This document shows, piece after piece, positions 10,354 to 19,525 of a stretch of DNA of 64,000 bases. The notes under the pieces were generated by a model. It was not told where the DNA came from. It worked only from the letters and a program-made list of their open reading frames with translations, and ran no database searches. The stretch comes from Marinobacter pelagius (GTDB taxonomy: Bacteria > Pseudomonadota > Gammaproteobacteria > Pseudomonadales > Oleiphilaceae). The stretch covers positions 62,001 through 126,000 of the forward strand of contig NZ_QNRO01000009.1 in the NCBI RefSeq assembly GCF_003315345.1, in the 5' to 3' direction. The position numbers and the translations under genes were made by a program. Within the stretch, counting starts at the first letter, position 1. Every line of letters starts with the position of its first letter.

Positions 10354-11241
10354 ATGGCGGAAAACCAGACCTACTACGTTCCGGAACAGAGCAAATGGCC
10401 GATCGTTGCAACGGTCGGCTTGGGGGTGACGCTGTATGGCGTTGCCTCGATCATGGTGAACAGTAACCAGGGCGAGAGCACCACCGGGGCCTGGATAATG
10501 TTCCTCATCGGCGCGCTGATCATGGCCTACATGCTGTTTGGCTGGTTTGGCAATGTCATCAGGGAGAGCCGGGCGGGCCTGTACAGTGATCAGATGGACC
10601 GTTCGTTCCGCTGGGGCATGAGCTGGTTCATCTTCTCGGAGGTGATGTTCTTTGCTGCCTTCTTCGGCGCTCTGTTCTATGTCCGGGTATTTGCGGTTCC
10701 CTGGCTTGGCGGGGAAGGGGACAGGGGCTCCTCAGCCATGCTGTGGGAAGGCTTCAATGCCGCCTGGCCGCTGGTTCAGAACCCGAACCCCGAAGCCTAT
10801 CCCGGGCCCCGCGAGGTCATCGGTCCCTGGGGCCTGCCGTTGATGAACACCATCTTGCTGGTCACCTCGTCCTTCACCATCACCATCGCCCACCATGCGC
10901 TCAAGGCAGGCCACCGGGCCAAGACCAAGCTCTGGCTGGGCGCCACCATCGCGCTGGCGGTGGTATTCCTGTTTGTTCAGGGATACGAGTACATCCACGC
11001 CTACCAGGATCTGGACCTGACCCTGCAATCCGGTATCTATGGCAGCACCTTCTTCATGCTGACCGGTTTCCACGGCGCGCACGTGCTGCTGGGATCGATC
11101 ATGTTGACCGTTATGTTGTTACGCCTCTTAAAGGGCCACTTTACCGCTGATAACCATTTCGGCTTCGAGGCGGCGGCCTGGTACTGGCACTTTGTGGATG
11201 TGGTCTGGCTCGGCCTGTTTGTCTTTGTCTACATCATCTGA
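10354..11241 (+). CDS. coxC: Cytochrome c oxidase subunit III
   Basis: This 295-residue membrane protein has seven predicted helices and the subunit III signatures GMSWFIFSEVMFFAAFFGALFY-like segment (residues 85-110), the histidine in TIAHHALKAG and the C-terminal WYWHFVDVVWL. Subunit III stabilises the catalytic core and proton uptake. An ATCGGAGACTGTC ribosome region precedes the ATG. It closes the structural part of the operon; the next gene lies on the opposite strand. Confidence 0.95.
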   Translation: MAENQTYYVPEQSKWPIVATVGLGVTLYGVASIMVNSNQGESTTGAWIMFLIGALIMAYMLFGWFGNVIRESRAGLYSDQMDRSFRWGMSWFIFSEVMFFAAFFGALFYVRVFAVPWLGGEGDRGSSAMLWEGFNAAWPLVQNPNPEAYPGPREVIGPWGLPLMNTILLVTSSFTITIAHHALKAGHRAKTKLWLGATIALAVVFLFVQGYEYIHAYQDLDLTLQSGIYGSTFFMLTGFHGAHVLLGSIMLTVMLLRLLKGHFTADNHFGFEAAAWYWHFVDVVWLGLFVFVYII

Positions 11242-11253
11242 GGGGTTGCGTGG

Positions 11254-11457
11254 TCAGGGCGTCGGATTCAGTGTCAGGCTGCCCTGCCATAAGGCAACCA
11301 GGATAACCACCAGGAGCAGTATGCTGAGCGCCACCCGGACAGCAAGCGAATTGACGACGCGGTTGGTCTTGCCTCGGTCCCGGATCAGGAAGAACAGCCC
11401 GCTGAACAGGCTGGCGACAACGGCGAGCATCAGTACAACGATGACGGCCTTAAGCAT
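11254..11457 (-). CDS. Twin-transmembrane small protein (DUF2909-like)
   Basis: The minus-strand frame from the ATG at 11457 encodes 67 residues with two hydrophobic segments (residues 2-24 and 38-58) separated by a short loop, RDRGKTNRVVNSLAVR. This is the pattern of the small twin-transmembrane DUF2909 family usually found in this position of cytochrome oxidase clusters. AGGGATTCCC supplies a ribosome site. A longer upstream frame is possible but reads into the SURF1 gene and is rejected. Its orientation against the operon means it is convergent with coxC and divergent from SURF1. Confidence 0.75.
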   Translation of the reverse strand: MLKAVIVVLMLAVVASLFSGLFFLIRDRGKTNRVVNSLAVRVALSILLLVVILVALWQGSLTLNPTP

Positions 11458-11536
11458 GGGAATCCCTGTTGTTATAGGTTTGGGGGTTGCCCGAAACCGG
11501 AAATTTGCGGTGCCGGTGGAGTCACTATAGCAGAGC

Positions 11537-12274
11537 ATGGCTGACCCGCAGGTTGCAAAGAGAAAATGGCATTTTGACTGGCGTTTGATGCTGTTCAGCG
11601 GTTTCTTCCTGCCGGTGCTCATTGGCCTGGGTATCTGGCAGCTGGACCGGGCCGGCCAGAAGCAGGCGATGCTGGAGAGCTGGCAGCAACAGGCAGAGAA
11701 CCTTCCCTGGCAGCAATTGATTGAAGGTGAACCGCAGTCCGGCAAGCCGGTCCGGGTGACCGGTATGTATGGCGACCATTCCTGGCTGCTCGATAACCGG
11801 ACCCGGGATGGTGTCCCCGGTTACGAAGTGATCACTGACTTCTATCCCCTTGAAGGGCCGCCGGTCCTGGTGAATCGTGGCTGGATCCAGGCGCCACGGA
11901 GCCGGGATCGGCTCCCGCAGATTGATACCCCGGAGGGGTTGTTTACCCTCGCGGGCCGGCTCGCCGACTATCCGGTGCCGCCGGTGCTTGCCGAGCGGGG
12001 CGAGGAGGCACAGGGATGGCCGCGCAGGGTGCAGCGCCTTCCGAGAGAAACAGCTGAGAATGAGGTGCAAGGATTACCGGCCCTGATGGTCCGCCTCGGC
12101 AGTGGCCAACAGCCCGGAGCGTTCCGGGCCGACTGGACCCCGGACCTGATGGGCCCGGGAACCCATTATGGTTATGCAGCTCAATGGTTTGCGCTTGCCG
12201 TGGCACTGACTATATTGACTGTAGCGGCGAGTTATCGAAAGACAGGAGCCAATAATGACAATGACAATGGCTGA
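11537..12274 (+). CDS. SURF1 family cytochrome oxidase assembly protein
   Basis: SURF1 proteins help insert heme a into subunit I. The 245-residue product has the family topology: an N-terminal membrane segment (LMLFSGFFLPVLIGLGIWQLDRA), a large periplasmic domain with YEVITDFYPL and VLVNRGWIQAP, and a second membrane segment near the C-terminus after HYGYAAQWFALA. It overlaps the next gene by 20 bases, indicating translational coupling. Confidence 0.92.
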   Translation: MADPQVAKRKWHFDWRLMLFSGFFLPVLIGLGIWQLDRAGQKQAMLESWQQQAENLPWQQLIEGEPQSGKPVRVTGMYGDHSWLLDNRTRDGVPGYEVITDFYPLEGPPVLVNRGWIQAPRSRDRLPQIDTPEGLFTLAGRLADYPVPPVLAERGEEAQGWPRRVQRLPRETAENEVQGLPALMVRLGSGQQPGAFRADWTPDLMGPGTHYGYAAQWFALAVALTILTVAASYRKTGANNDNDNG

Positions 12275-12905
12275 CAAGGGTACCCAGCACCACGAGTCTG
12301 ACCAACCGACCCCTGAGCAGGTTCGTCGGGGGCGTCGTACCGCTTTTCTTCTGTTCACCCTCGGCTTCGGTCCCATTATCGTGGCCACCGTGATGTTCTA
12401 CACCGGTTGGCTCAATCCGGCAGGGCACACCAACAATGGTGTGTTGGTTCAGCCGGTGGTTCCCGTGCAGGCCCTGCACTTCCAGACCACGAGTGGTGAC
12501 CCCCTTGAGGCAAGATTCGGGCCCGACAAGGTCGATCCGCAGTGGCTGCTGATGGTGGTTGCCGGCGATTGTGGTGGTGACTGCCAGCAACTGCTTTACC
12601 TGGCCCGGCAGGTCAATATTGCGCTGGGCAAGAATGCCAACCGGGTGTCCCGCGCCGCGGCACTGGGATCGGTCCCTTCGGATCTTTCCGCCAAATGGTC
12701 CAGGGAATACAGCCTGATGGAACGTCTGGTGCCCGCTGAGGGCACCACGCCGGCCTGGCCGACCGGCGTCAACCCGGACCGTGAACCCAGGATCCTGCTG
12801 GTGGATCCTTTCGGCAACGTGATGATGCACTACGGATCGGAACACAGCGGCAAGGACATGCTCGAGGACCTCAAGCATCTCCTGAAACTGTCCCAGATCG
12901 GCTGA
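12255..12905 (+). CDS. Unknown membrane-anchored protein of the oxidase cluster
   Basis: This 216-residue protein has one membrane segment near residues 32-54 and a periplasmic domain. It resembles the conserved hypothetical located between SURF1 and ctaA in Pseudomonas clusters. The segment WLLMVVAGDCGGDCQQLLYLARQ has a CGGDC pair in a thioredoxin-like position, reminiscent of SCO proteins, and RILLVDPFGNVMMHY looks like the later strand of such a fold. A role in copper or thiol handling during oxidase assembly is inference. GGAG six bases before the ATG at 12255 supports the start; ATGs at 12261 and 12267 are alternatives. Confidence 0.8.
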   Translation: MTMTMADKGTQHHESDQPTPEQVRRGRRTAFLLFTLGFGPIIVATVMFYTGWLNPAGHTNNGVLVQPVVPVQALHFQTTSGDPLEARFGPDKVDPQWLLMVVAGDCGGDCQQLLYLARQVNIALGKNANRVSRAAALGSVPSDLSAKWSREYSLMERLVPAEGTTPAWPTGVNPDREPRILLVDPFGNVMMHYGSEHSGKDMLEDLKHLLKLSQIG

Positions 12906-12922
12906 GGCCGGAGGTAGTCGCA

Positions 12923-14029
12923 GTGAACCAGACTGTTCGTGCGGAGGTTTCAAGATCCGCTGTCCACCGAAGCATGGCACGCTGGGCAACCGTTGCCGCC
13001 TGCCTCGCGGTGGTAGTCATCATGCTGGGCGCCTGGACCCGGCTGGTACACGCCGGCCTGGGGTGCCCGGACTGGCCGGGCTGTTACGGCTTCCTCACCG
13101 TGCCCCAGAGCGAATCCAGCATTGCCATCGCCAATGCCCGGTTTCCTGAAACCCCGGTGGATGCGGAAAAGGGCTGGCCGGAAATGATTCACCGCTACGC
13201 CGCCGGCACCCTGGGCCTGGTGGTGTTCGGCCTGGCTGCCTACGCCTTCCGGCACCGCCGGGTTGGCGTACCGGTCAAGTTGCCCCTGTTCATCGCCGGA
13301 TTCATCGTACTTCAGGGCGCGTTCGGTATGTGGACCGTCACCCTGAAACTCTGGCCCCAGGTGGTCGCGCTCCATCTGTTGGGCGGCTTCACCACCCTGA
13401 GTCTGTTAACGCTGCTGAGCCTGCGCCTGTGGCGAAGGGCAAAAGCGACACCCAGACCTCCGGCCGCTCCGGATCTCGCCCGGTTCCGGCCGTGGCTCTA
13501 CGGCGGATTGTTGCTGGTGGTCCTGCAGATCGCCCTGGGTGCCTGGACCGCCGCCAATTATGCCGCCGTGGCCTGCACCGACCTGCCCACCTGCCAAGGC
13601 CAGTGGTGGCCGGAAGGCATGGATTTCCGCCACGGCTTTGACGTCGCCCAGCACGTGGGTCCCAACTACCTGGGTGGCCAGCTCACGGCCGATGGCCGGG
13701 TGGCTATTCATGTGACCCACCGCCTCGGAGCAATGATCGTGCTGGCGTACTTCACTGTCTTGCTTGCCCTGATGTGGAGAAGGCGGGGTGACAGCGGCCT
13801 GGACAGCTCGATCCAGCTGGTGGCAGTGGTTCTGGCCGCACAGATCGCCCTGGGGCTGGCCAACGTCATCCTGCACATCCCGCTGTCCATAGCGGTGGCC
13901 CATAACGCCATGGGCGCCGGACTGCTGCTGTCTGTGATTCACCTGATCTGGCGTCATCACCTGTTGCTCCGGACCCAGACTACAAGTGCAACTCATACTA
14001 CAACGATAAAACGAGAGGTAACGGCATGA
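12923..14029 (+). CDS. ctaA: Heme A synthase
   Basis: CtaA oxidises the C8 methyl of heme O to a formyl, giving heme A for subunit I. The 368-residue protein has eight predicted membrane helices in two pseudo-repeats. Conserved heme-ligand histidines appear in MIHRYAAGTLGL, VALHLLGGF, VTHRLGAM and VAHNAMGAG. Extracellular cysteine pairs are present in GLGCPDWPGCYG and ACTDLPTCQG. Its stop overlaps the ctaB start by four bases (ATGA). Confidence 0.95.
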   Translation: MNQTVRAEVSRSAVHRSMARWATVAACLAVVVIMLGAWTRLVHAGLGCPDWPGCYGFLTVPQSESSIAIANARFPETPVDAEKGWPEMIHRYAAGTLGLVVFGLAAYAFRHRRVGVPVKLPLFIAGFIVLQGAFGMWTVTLKLWPQVVALHLLGGFTTLSLLTLLSLRLWRRAKATPRPPAAPDLARFRPWLYGGLLLVVLQIALGAWTAANYAAVACTDLPTCQGQWWPEGMDFRHGFDVAQHVGPNYLGGQLTADGRVAIHVTHRLGAMIVLAYFTVLLALMWRRRGDSGLDSSIQLVAVVLAAQIALGLANVILHIPLSIAVAHNAMGAGLLLSVIHLIWRHHLLLRTQTTSATHTTTIKREVTA

Positions 14030-14946
14030 GCGAGCAAGTGAAAGCACTGCCGGCCCGGAATACCGCGAGTGTTTCCGGCAAGACCATTTCCTGGCGGGAT
14101 TACCTGGAGCTGACCAAGCCCCGGGTGGTCGCGCTGATGATCCTTACCTCCGTAATCGGCATGCTGCTGGCGGCCCCAGGTGTGCCCGGCTGGAGCGTGC
14201 TGCTGTTCGGCAACCTGGGCATTGCCCTGCTGGCTGGCGCTGCTGCTGTGGTCAACCACGTGGTGGACCAGAAAATCGATACCGTCATGGCCCGCACCCG
14301 CAAACGCCCGGTGGCCACCGGCAAGATCGCGCCGGTGGACGCCATTGTCTTTGCCACCCTGCTGGCCTGCGTCGGCATGGCCATCCTGATGGTGATGGTC
14401 AATCACCTGACGGCCTGGCTCACGTTGGCCTCACTGGTGGGGTATGCCGGTGTCTACACCCTGTTCCTGAAACGAGCCACTCCCCAGAATATCACCATTG
14501 GCGGACTGGCCGGTGCAATGCCGCCGCTGCTGGGCTGGACGGCTGTGACCGGCCAGGTGGAAGGCCACGCATTGTTACTGGTCCTGATCATCTTCGCCTG
14601 GACCCCGCCCCATTTTTGGGCCCTGGCCATCCATCGCAAGGAGGAATACGCCAAGGCTGGTATTCCGATGCTGCCGGTTACCCACGGCAACAAGTACACC
14701 GAGCTTCATATCCTCCTGTACACCCTGATGCTGTTGGCCGTGAGCCTGCTACCTTTTGTCACAGGCATGTCCGGCGGCATCTACCTCATCGGCGCCCTGG
14801 CCCTTGGCCTGCGCTTCCTCCAGTACGCCATCCGGCTGTTGAAGGGTGATGATCGCCGCGTTGCCCTGAATACCTTCAAGTATTCCATCACTTACCTCAT
14901 GGCCCTGTTTGTGGTACTCCTTGTTGATCATTTTGTTTTCTTCTAA
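14026..14946 (+). CDS. ctaB: Protoheme IX farnesyltransferase (heme O synthase)
   Basis: This UbiA-family prenyltransferase adds a farnesyl group to heme B, the step before CtaA. The 306-residue protein has nine predicted helices and the aspartate-rich motifs NHVVDQKIDTVMARTRKRP and an HRKEEYAKAGIPMLP loop. It is translationally coupled to ctaA by the four-base overlap. The next gene, SCO, lies beyond a long palindrome. CyoE is the equivalent name in quinol oxidase operons. Confidence 0.95.
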   Translation: MSEQVKALPARNTASVSGKTISWRDYLELTKPRVVALMILTSVIGMLLAAPGVPGWSVLLFGNLGIALLAGAAAVVNHVVDQKIDTVMARTRKRPVATGKIAPVDAIVFATLLACVGMAILMVMVNHLTAWLTLASLVGYAGVYTLFLKRATPQNITIGGLAGAMPPLLGWTAVTGQVEGHALLLVLIIFAWTPPHFWALAIHRKEEYAKAGIPMLPVTHGNKYTELHILLYTLMLLAVSLLPFVTGMSGGIYLIGALALGLRFLQYAIRLLKGDDRRVALNTFKYSITYLMALFVVLLVDHFVFF

Positions 14947-14966
14947 CCCGAGGCACACAGTCTGAA

Positions 14967-15058
14967 GGAGTGGGTGGGGGTACCTTTTCTGGCGGGAACA
15001 ATTGTCTGAGCGCAGCGAGTTGTTTGTTCCCAGAAGAAAAGGTACCCCCGCCCGCTCC
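14967..15058. repeat. Palindromic intergenic element with nested stem
   Basis: Bases 14967-14990 pair with 15035-15058 over 24 positions with two G-T pairs, and inside this GGGAACAA (14994-15001) pairs with TTGTTCCC (15024-15031). The tip holds GTCTGAGCGCAGCGAG, a core I recall from REP-like elements in related marine bacteria. It fills the gap between ctaB and SCO. There is no T-run, so it is not a simple terminator, though it could affect downstream expression. Confidence 0.75.
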
Positions 15059-15087
15059 CAGCCCCGGAGTTCGGTATTGGAGTATCA

Positions 15088-15750
15088 ATGGATCGGTCTG
15101 TACGAATAACGCTTGTTGCGCTGCTGTTAATTGTTCTGCTGATTTTTGGGCTTGTGGTTGCCCGCCAGGTTTATCTGGTGGGCGGGGATCCGCAGCCGGC
15201 TCCGGATCTCTCTGAATTCAATACCTATGTGTATGATCAGGCGAAACCGCTGGCGGAGTTCACGCTGACGAATGAGAACGGCGAGACGGTGACCCGGGAA
15301 GACCTCAAAGGGCGCTGGACCTTTGTCTTTGTCGGCTATACCAACTGCCCGGATATTTGCCCGGCGGCGATGGCGAACCTTCGCCAGATGGACCAACGTC
15401 TGCCAGCGGAGTTGCCGCAGCCGGATTATCTGCTGATCAGTGCTGATCCGGAACACGATACACCGGCGAAGCTGAAAGACTACACTGGGTTTTTCGGCGA
15501 GCACTTCCACGGCCTGACGGGGGATCTGGAAACCACCCGGGCCCTGGCCAGGAGCCTGAGCGCGGTGTTCGTTCACCGTGAGGTGGACGGGGAGCTGCTG
15601 GTGGACCATAGCGGCCATTTTGCACTCCTGAACCCCGAGGGCCAGCTGCAGGCGCTGATCCAGCCGCCTCACCGGCCGGAGGAACTGGCCGAAGCCTTCG
15701 AGCGGATCTATCAGTGGGCCAAAGCCAACCGCGAACAGATAAGCTCCTGA
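15088..15750 (+). CDS. SCO1/SenC family copper chaperone
   Basis: SCO proteins deliver copper to, or reduce cysteines of, the CuA site in subunit II. The 220-residue product has an N-terminal membrane anchor (residues 7-25) and a thioredoxin-like domain with the copper motif CPDICP near residue 90, preceded by FVFVGYTN. The distal histidine is likely in LVDHSGHFALL. It ends the cytochrome oxidase cluster. A 92-base palindrome in front may separate its expression from ctaB. Confidence 0.92.
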   Translation: MDRSVRITLVALLLIVLLIFGLVVARQVYLVGGDPQPAPDLSEFNTYVYDQAKPLAEFTLTNENGETVTREDLKGRWTFVFVGYTNCPDICPAAMANLRQMDQRLPAELPQPDYLLISADPEHDTPAKLKDYTGFFGEHFHGLTGDLETTRALARSLSAVFVHREVDGELLVDHSGHFALLNPEGQLQALIQPPHRPEELAEAFERIYQWAKANREQISS

Positions 15751-15844
15751 TTGATTGCTGGTTTCTGGCCAAGGTCCAAAAGACATCCGGGCAGGGGTGG
15801 CTTAGACTGTTGGCCTGATTAACCGACCGCCGGATTGTTTGCCG

Positions 15845-17035
15845 ATGCCAACCCAGACTTCCACCCCGCCCAAAGAGCTGTTTTCCGTCCTGGCTGCCGG
15901 CGCGGTGGTGTTGCTGGTGGTTCACGGGCTTGGCCGGTTCATCTATACCCCGTTGTTACCCTACCTGGTGGACGATGGCCAGTTCAGCGCCGCCAATGGT
16001 GCGGCGGTGGCCACCTGGAATTACCTGGGCTACCTGATGGGCGCGATGCTGGCGATCCGCTGGCACCGGATTGACCAGATCCGCACGCTGCTGCCGGTAT
16101 CCCTCGCCGTCCACGTGATCACCACCCTGGTGATAACCCAGACCGATAACCTCACCTTTATCTCCGGCAGCCGCTGGCTCAACGGCGTCGCCAACGGCAT
16201 GGTGTTCGTGCATGCGCCGGCGCTGATTCTTGAGTGGCTGGTCTTGCGCAACCGCTCGTCCAAAAGCGGACTGGTCTACATCGGCGTCGGCCTCGGATTG
16301 CTGGTGTCCAGTGGACTGGTAACCGGGAGTGCCGACTGGCTCGAAGGCGCAGAGCGCTGGTGGCCGGCGGCGCTGCTGTCAATCCCGCTGGCGTGGTGGG
16401 GCGCGGCCAGACTGGTCCGTCTGGAAGTGCCGGTCAGCCACCACAACGAGACCGGCAAGCCCGTCATCACACCGTTGCTGGACCGGGCCAGCATTCCACT
16501 GTTCCTGTCCTACGCCGGCGCGGGCCTGGGTTATATTCTGCCCATGACCTTCCTGCCGTTGCTCGCGAAACTCGAACTACCGGAAGAGCACTGGCTGCTG
16601 GATGGCACCTGGGTGATTGTCGCCTTTTGCACGATTCCCGCTCCCTGGATATGGAACAGAATGGGTGGAAAGATCGGAGATCTTCTGGCACTGAAGCTGA
16701 ATTTCCTGATCCAGCTACTGGGCGTTCTGGCTGCCGTTGTCCTGCCCGGAGGGCTCGGACTGATCCTGTGCGCGGCTCTGGTCGGCAGTACTTTCCTGGG
16801 CACTGTCCTCCTGACTCAGCGCATTGGCAGGGCCTTGCATCCGCATCAGGGCCCGAGGTTGTCTGCCGCCATGGTGGCGCTCTACGGCTTCACCCAAATG
16901 GTCGGCCCCTGGCTGACCAAGCAGTGGCTCGATGGTGGCGGTACGCTGGTCTCGGCCTTCGGTATCGGCGTCGCGGCGTTGGCCTTCGGCCTGGTATTCG
17001 TGTTTTTTGTGCCATCTCCCAAACCAGCAGCCTGA
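15845..17035 (+). CDS. MFS transporter, YbfB/YjiJ family
   Basis: This 396-residue protein has twelve predicted membrane helices. The opening VHGLGRFIYTPLLPYLV and ATWNYLGYLMGAM match the YbfB/YjiJ subfamily of the major facilitator superfamily, whose substrates are unknown. The ATG at 15845 is preferred; a TTG two codons earlier is the only upstream alternative, and neither has a strong ribosome site. It is followed 15 bases later by hrpB on the same strand. Confidence 0.88.
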   Translation: MPTQTSTPPKELFSVLAAGAVVLLVVHGLGRFIYTPLLPYLVDDGQFSAANGAAVATWNYLGYLMGAMLAIRWHRIDQIRTLLPVSLAVHVITTLVITQTDNLTFISGSRWLNGVANGMVFVHAPALILEWLVLRNRSSKSGLVYIGVGLGLLVSSGLVTGSADWLEGAERWWPAALLSIPLAWWGAARLVRLEVPVSHHNETGKPVITPLLDRASIPLFLSYAGAGLGYILPMTFLPLLAKLELPEEHWLLDGTWVIVAFCTIPAPWIWNRMGGKIGDLLALKLNFLIQLLGVLAAVVLPGGLGLILCAALVGSTFLGTVLLTQRIGRALHPHQGPRLSAAMVALYGFTQMVGPWLTKQWLDGGGTLVSAFGIGVAALAFGLVFVFFVPSPKPAA

Positions 17036-17050
17036 ACCCGAACAACATTC

Positions 17051-19525
17051 ATGCTCCCGATAGACAAGATCCTCCCGGACCTGACACAAACCCTTGAAAA
17101 GTCGACCACCGCCCTGTTACAGGCTCCGCCAGGCGCCGGTAAGACCACCCGGGTACCGCTGGCGTTACTGGATGCCTCCTGGCGCGGGAATCGAAAGATT
17201 CTGATGCTGGAGCCGAGGCGGCTGGCGGCCAGGTCGGCGGCCCGTTTCATGGCGCGGCAGTTGGGAGAAAAGCCCGGTCAGACCGTGGGCTACCGGACCC
17301 GGTTGGACACCCGGGTTTCCGTTGCCACCCGGATCGAAGTGGTTACCGAGGGTATCCTGACGCGGCTGATCCAGAGTGATCCCATGCTGGACGATTACGC
17401 CGCTGTGCTGTTTGATGAATTCCATGAACGCTCGCTGCAGGCGGACCTGGGGCTGGCACTGGTCCGCGAATCCCAGCAGGCCCTGCGGGAAGACCTGCGC
17501 TTGCTGGTAATGTCGGCGACACTGGAGACCGCACCGATCGCCCGGGTACTCGGGGATGTGCCGGTGATCAGCAGCGAGGGACGGGCTTTCCCGGTGGAGG
17601 TGGTGTACCGGCCGGTGCCCCGGAATGCACGGATTGTAGACCAGGTGCTGGCGGTGGTGCATGAAGCCCTTCGTGACCAGGCCGGTTCCCTGCTGGTTTT
17701 CCTGCCCGGTGCCGGGGAGATCCGCCGGGTGGCGCAGCAGCTGCAAGGGCAGGTGCCTGAGCATGTCATTATCGCACCTCTCTACGGAAACCTGAGTGCC
17801 GACGCCCAGGACCGGGCCATTGCGCCGGCGCCAGACGGTACCCGCAAGGTGGTGCTGGCAACTGCCATAGCGGAAACCAGTCTGACCATCGAGGGGGTGC
17901 GGGTGGTCATCGATGCCGGTCAGCAGCGCCGGGCCGTGTTTGATGCCAACAGCGGCATGACCCGATTGGTGACTGGCCGGGTGTCCAAAGCCTCGGCGGA
18001 GCAACGCAAGGGTCGGGCCGGACGGGTCGAGCCCGGGGTGTGTTACCGGCTCTGGAGTGAATCGGAACAGTTTGGCCTGGCGGAGTTCACGCCCCCGGAG
18101 ATCCGGGAGGCAGATCTGGCGCCACTGGTGCTGGAACTGGCCCAGTGGGGCGCCCGCTCGCCAGACCAGGTGGCCTGGATTGACGCTCCTCCCCGGCCCC
18201 ACTGGCAGCAGGCGGTAGCCCTGTTGCAATGGCTTGACCTGCTCGATGGTGATGGCGCTATCACCGACCACGGCAAGGCGGCCCGGGAACTGGGGATCCA
18301 CCCCCGCCTGGCCCATATGGTGCTTCGGGGGCGGGTGCTGGGTTTCGGCGGGCTGGCAGCGGAACTGGCTGCTTTGCTGGGGGAGCGGGACCTGCTGGGA
18401 CCGGGCGAAGGCGCGGACCTGCACCAGAGGGTTCGACTGCTCCGTGGCGAGATGGCCACCCGGCGCCTGGATCCGGCCCGGCTGAAAGCGGTGCGGCAGG
18501 CGGCAAAACGACTGGATACCGGGGCGCTGCAGGGTCCGGAACCCGGAGAAGCCCTGGTCGGCCGGCTGCTGGCCCTGGCGTATCCTGATCGGATCGCCCG
18601 CCGGCGCCCGGGATCGGCACCGCGCTATCAACTGAGTAATGGCAAAGGGGCAGTGTTGCGAGAGGAGGATCCGCTCGCCCGCCACGACTGGCTGGTGGCC
18701 GCCGATCTGGATGGCAAGGCGCGGGAGGCAACCATCTACCTGGCTGCACCGGTGGACCTGCCGGACCTGGAACAGGATCTGGCCGATCACATCACCGAGC
18801 AGGATGAGGCAATCTGGGATGACCGGCGGGGCACGGTGATTGCCCGCAAGGTCCGGAAACTCGGGGAGCTCGTGCTGGCCGAGCAGGCGTTGCCCCAGGT
18901 GGATCCTGCCCTGATCCAGCAGGGATTGCTGGATGCCGTGCGCAGGAAAGGCCTGGGCAGCCTGCCCTGGACCCCCGAGGCGCGCCAGTGGTGTGCCCGG
19001 GTCCGCCTGCTGGCGGAGCAGTTTCCCGGAGACTGGCCGGAGACCGGAGATGAGGCCCTGCTGGCCACTCTGGATACCTGGCTTGGCCCGTTCCTGGCCG
19101 GCCTGCAGCGCTGGTCCGATCTCGTCAGACTCAATCTGCTCCAGGCCCTGGCCTCACTCCTGGATTACCAACAGCAGCAACAGCTGGAGAACCTGGTGCC
19201 CCGGGCCCTGACCATTCCCGCTGGCCAGAAGGTCACGCTGGACTACACGCCGGACCACGGCCCGGTGCTCTCGGCCAAGCTTCAGGCCCTGTTCGGCTGG
19301 ACCGAGACCCCCAGGGTGGCTGGCGGGCAGGTGCCGGTGGTGATACACCTGCTGTCGCCGGCCCAGCGGCCCCTGGCGGTCACCTCGGACCTGGCCAGTT
19401 TCTGGCGCAATGCTTACCCCGAAGTGCGCAAGGACATGCGCGGCCGGTACCCCAAACACCCCTGGCCCGAAGACCCGTTCACCGCCGAGGCTCAGCAGGG
19501 AACGAAAAAACGCCCAGATCGCTGA
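17051..19525 (+). CDS. hrpB: ATP-dependent RNA helicase HrpB
   Basis: This 824-residue DExH helicase has Walker A (APPGAGKTT, about residues 25-33), the DExH box DEFHERS, motif III SATLE, motif V ATAIAETSLTI and motif VI QRKGRAGR. The long C-terminal HrpB domain follows. Length and order match family norms; the cellular role in bacteria is poorly defined, though RNA metabolism is likely. Its last 47 bases overlap the end of the convergent eIF2B-like gene in another frame. An upstream MFS gene is 15 bases away. Confidence 0.95.
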   Translation: MLPIDKILPDLTQTLEKSTTALLQAPPGAGKTTRVPLALLDASWRGNRKILMLEPRRLAARSAARFMARQLGEKPGQTVGYRTRLDTRVSVATRIEVVTEGILTRLIQSDPMLDDYAAVLFDEFHERSLQADLGLALVRESQQALREDLRLLVMSATLETAPIARVLGDVPVISSEGRAFPVEVVYRPVPRNARIVDQVLAVVHEALRDQAGSLLVFLPGAGEIRRVAQQLQGQVPEHVIIAPLYGNLSADAQDRAIAPAPDGTRKVVLATAIAETSLTIEGVRVVIDAGQQRRAVFDANSGMTRLVTGRVSKASAEQRKGRAGRVEPGVCYRLWSESEQFGLAEFTPPEIREADLAPLVLELAQWGARSPDQVAWIDAPPRPHWQQAVALLQWLDLLDGDGAITDHGKAARELGIHPRLAHMVLRGRVLGFGGLAAELAALLGERDLLGPGEGADLHQRVRLLRGEMATRRLDPARLKAVRQAAKRLDTGALQGPEPGEALVGRLLALAYPDRIARRRPGSAPRYQLSNGKGAVLREEDPLARHDWLVAADLDGKAREATIYLAAPVDLPDLEQDLADHITEQDEAIWDDRRGTVIARKVRKLGELVLAEQALPQVDPALIQQGLLDAVRRKGLGSLPWTPEARQWCARVRLLAEQFPGDWPETGDEALLATLDTWLGPFLAGLQRWSDLVRLNLLQALASLLDYQQQQQLENLVPRALTIPAGQKVTLDYTPDHGPVLSAKLQALFGWTETPRVAGGQVPVVIHLLSPAQRPLAVTSDLASFWRNAYPEVRKDMRGRYPKHPWPEDPFTAEAQQGTKKRPDR

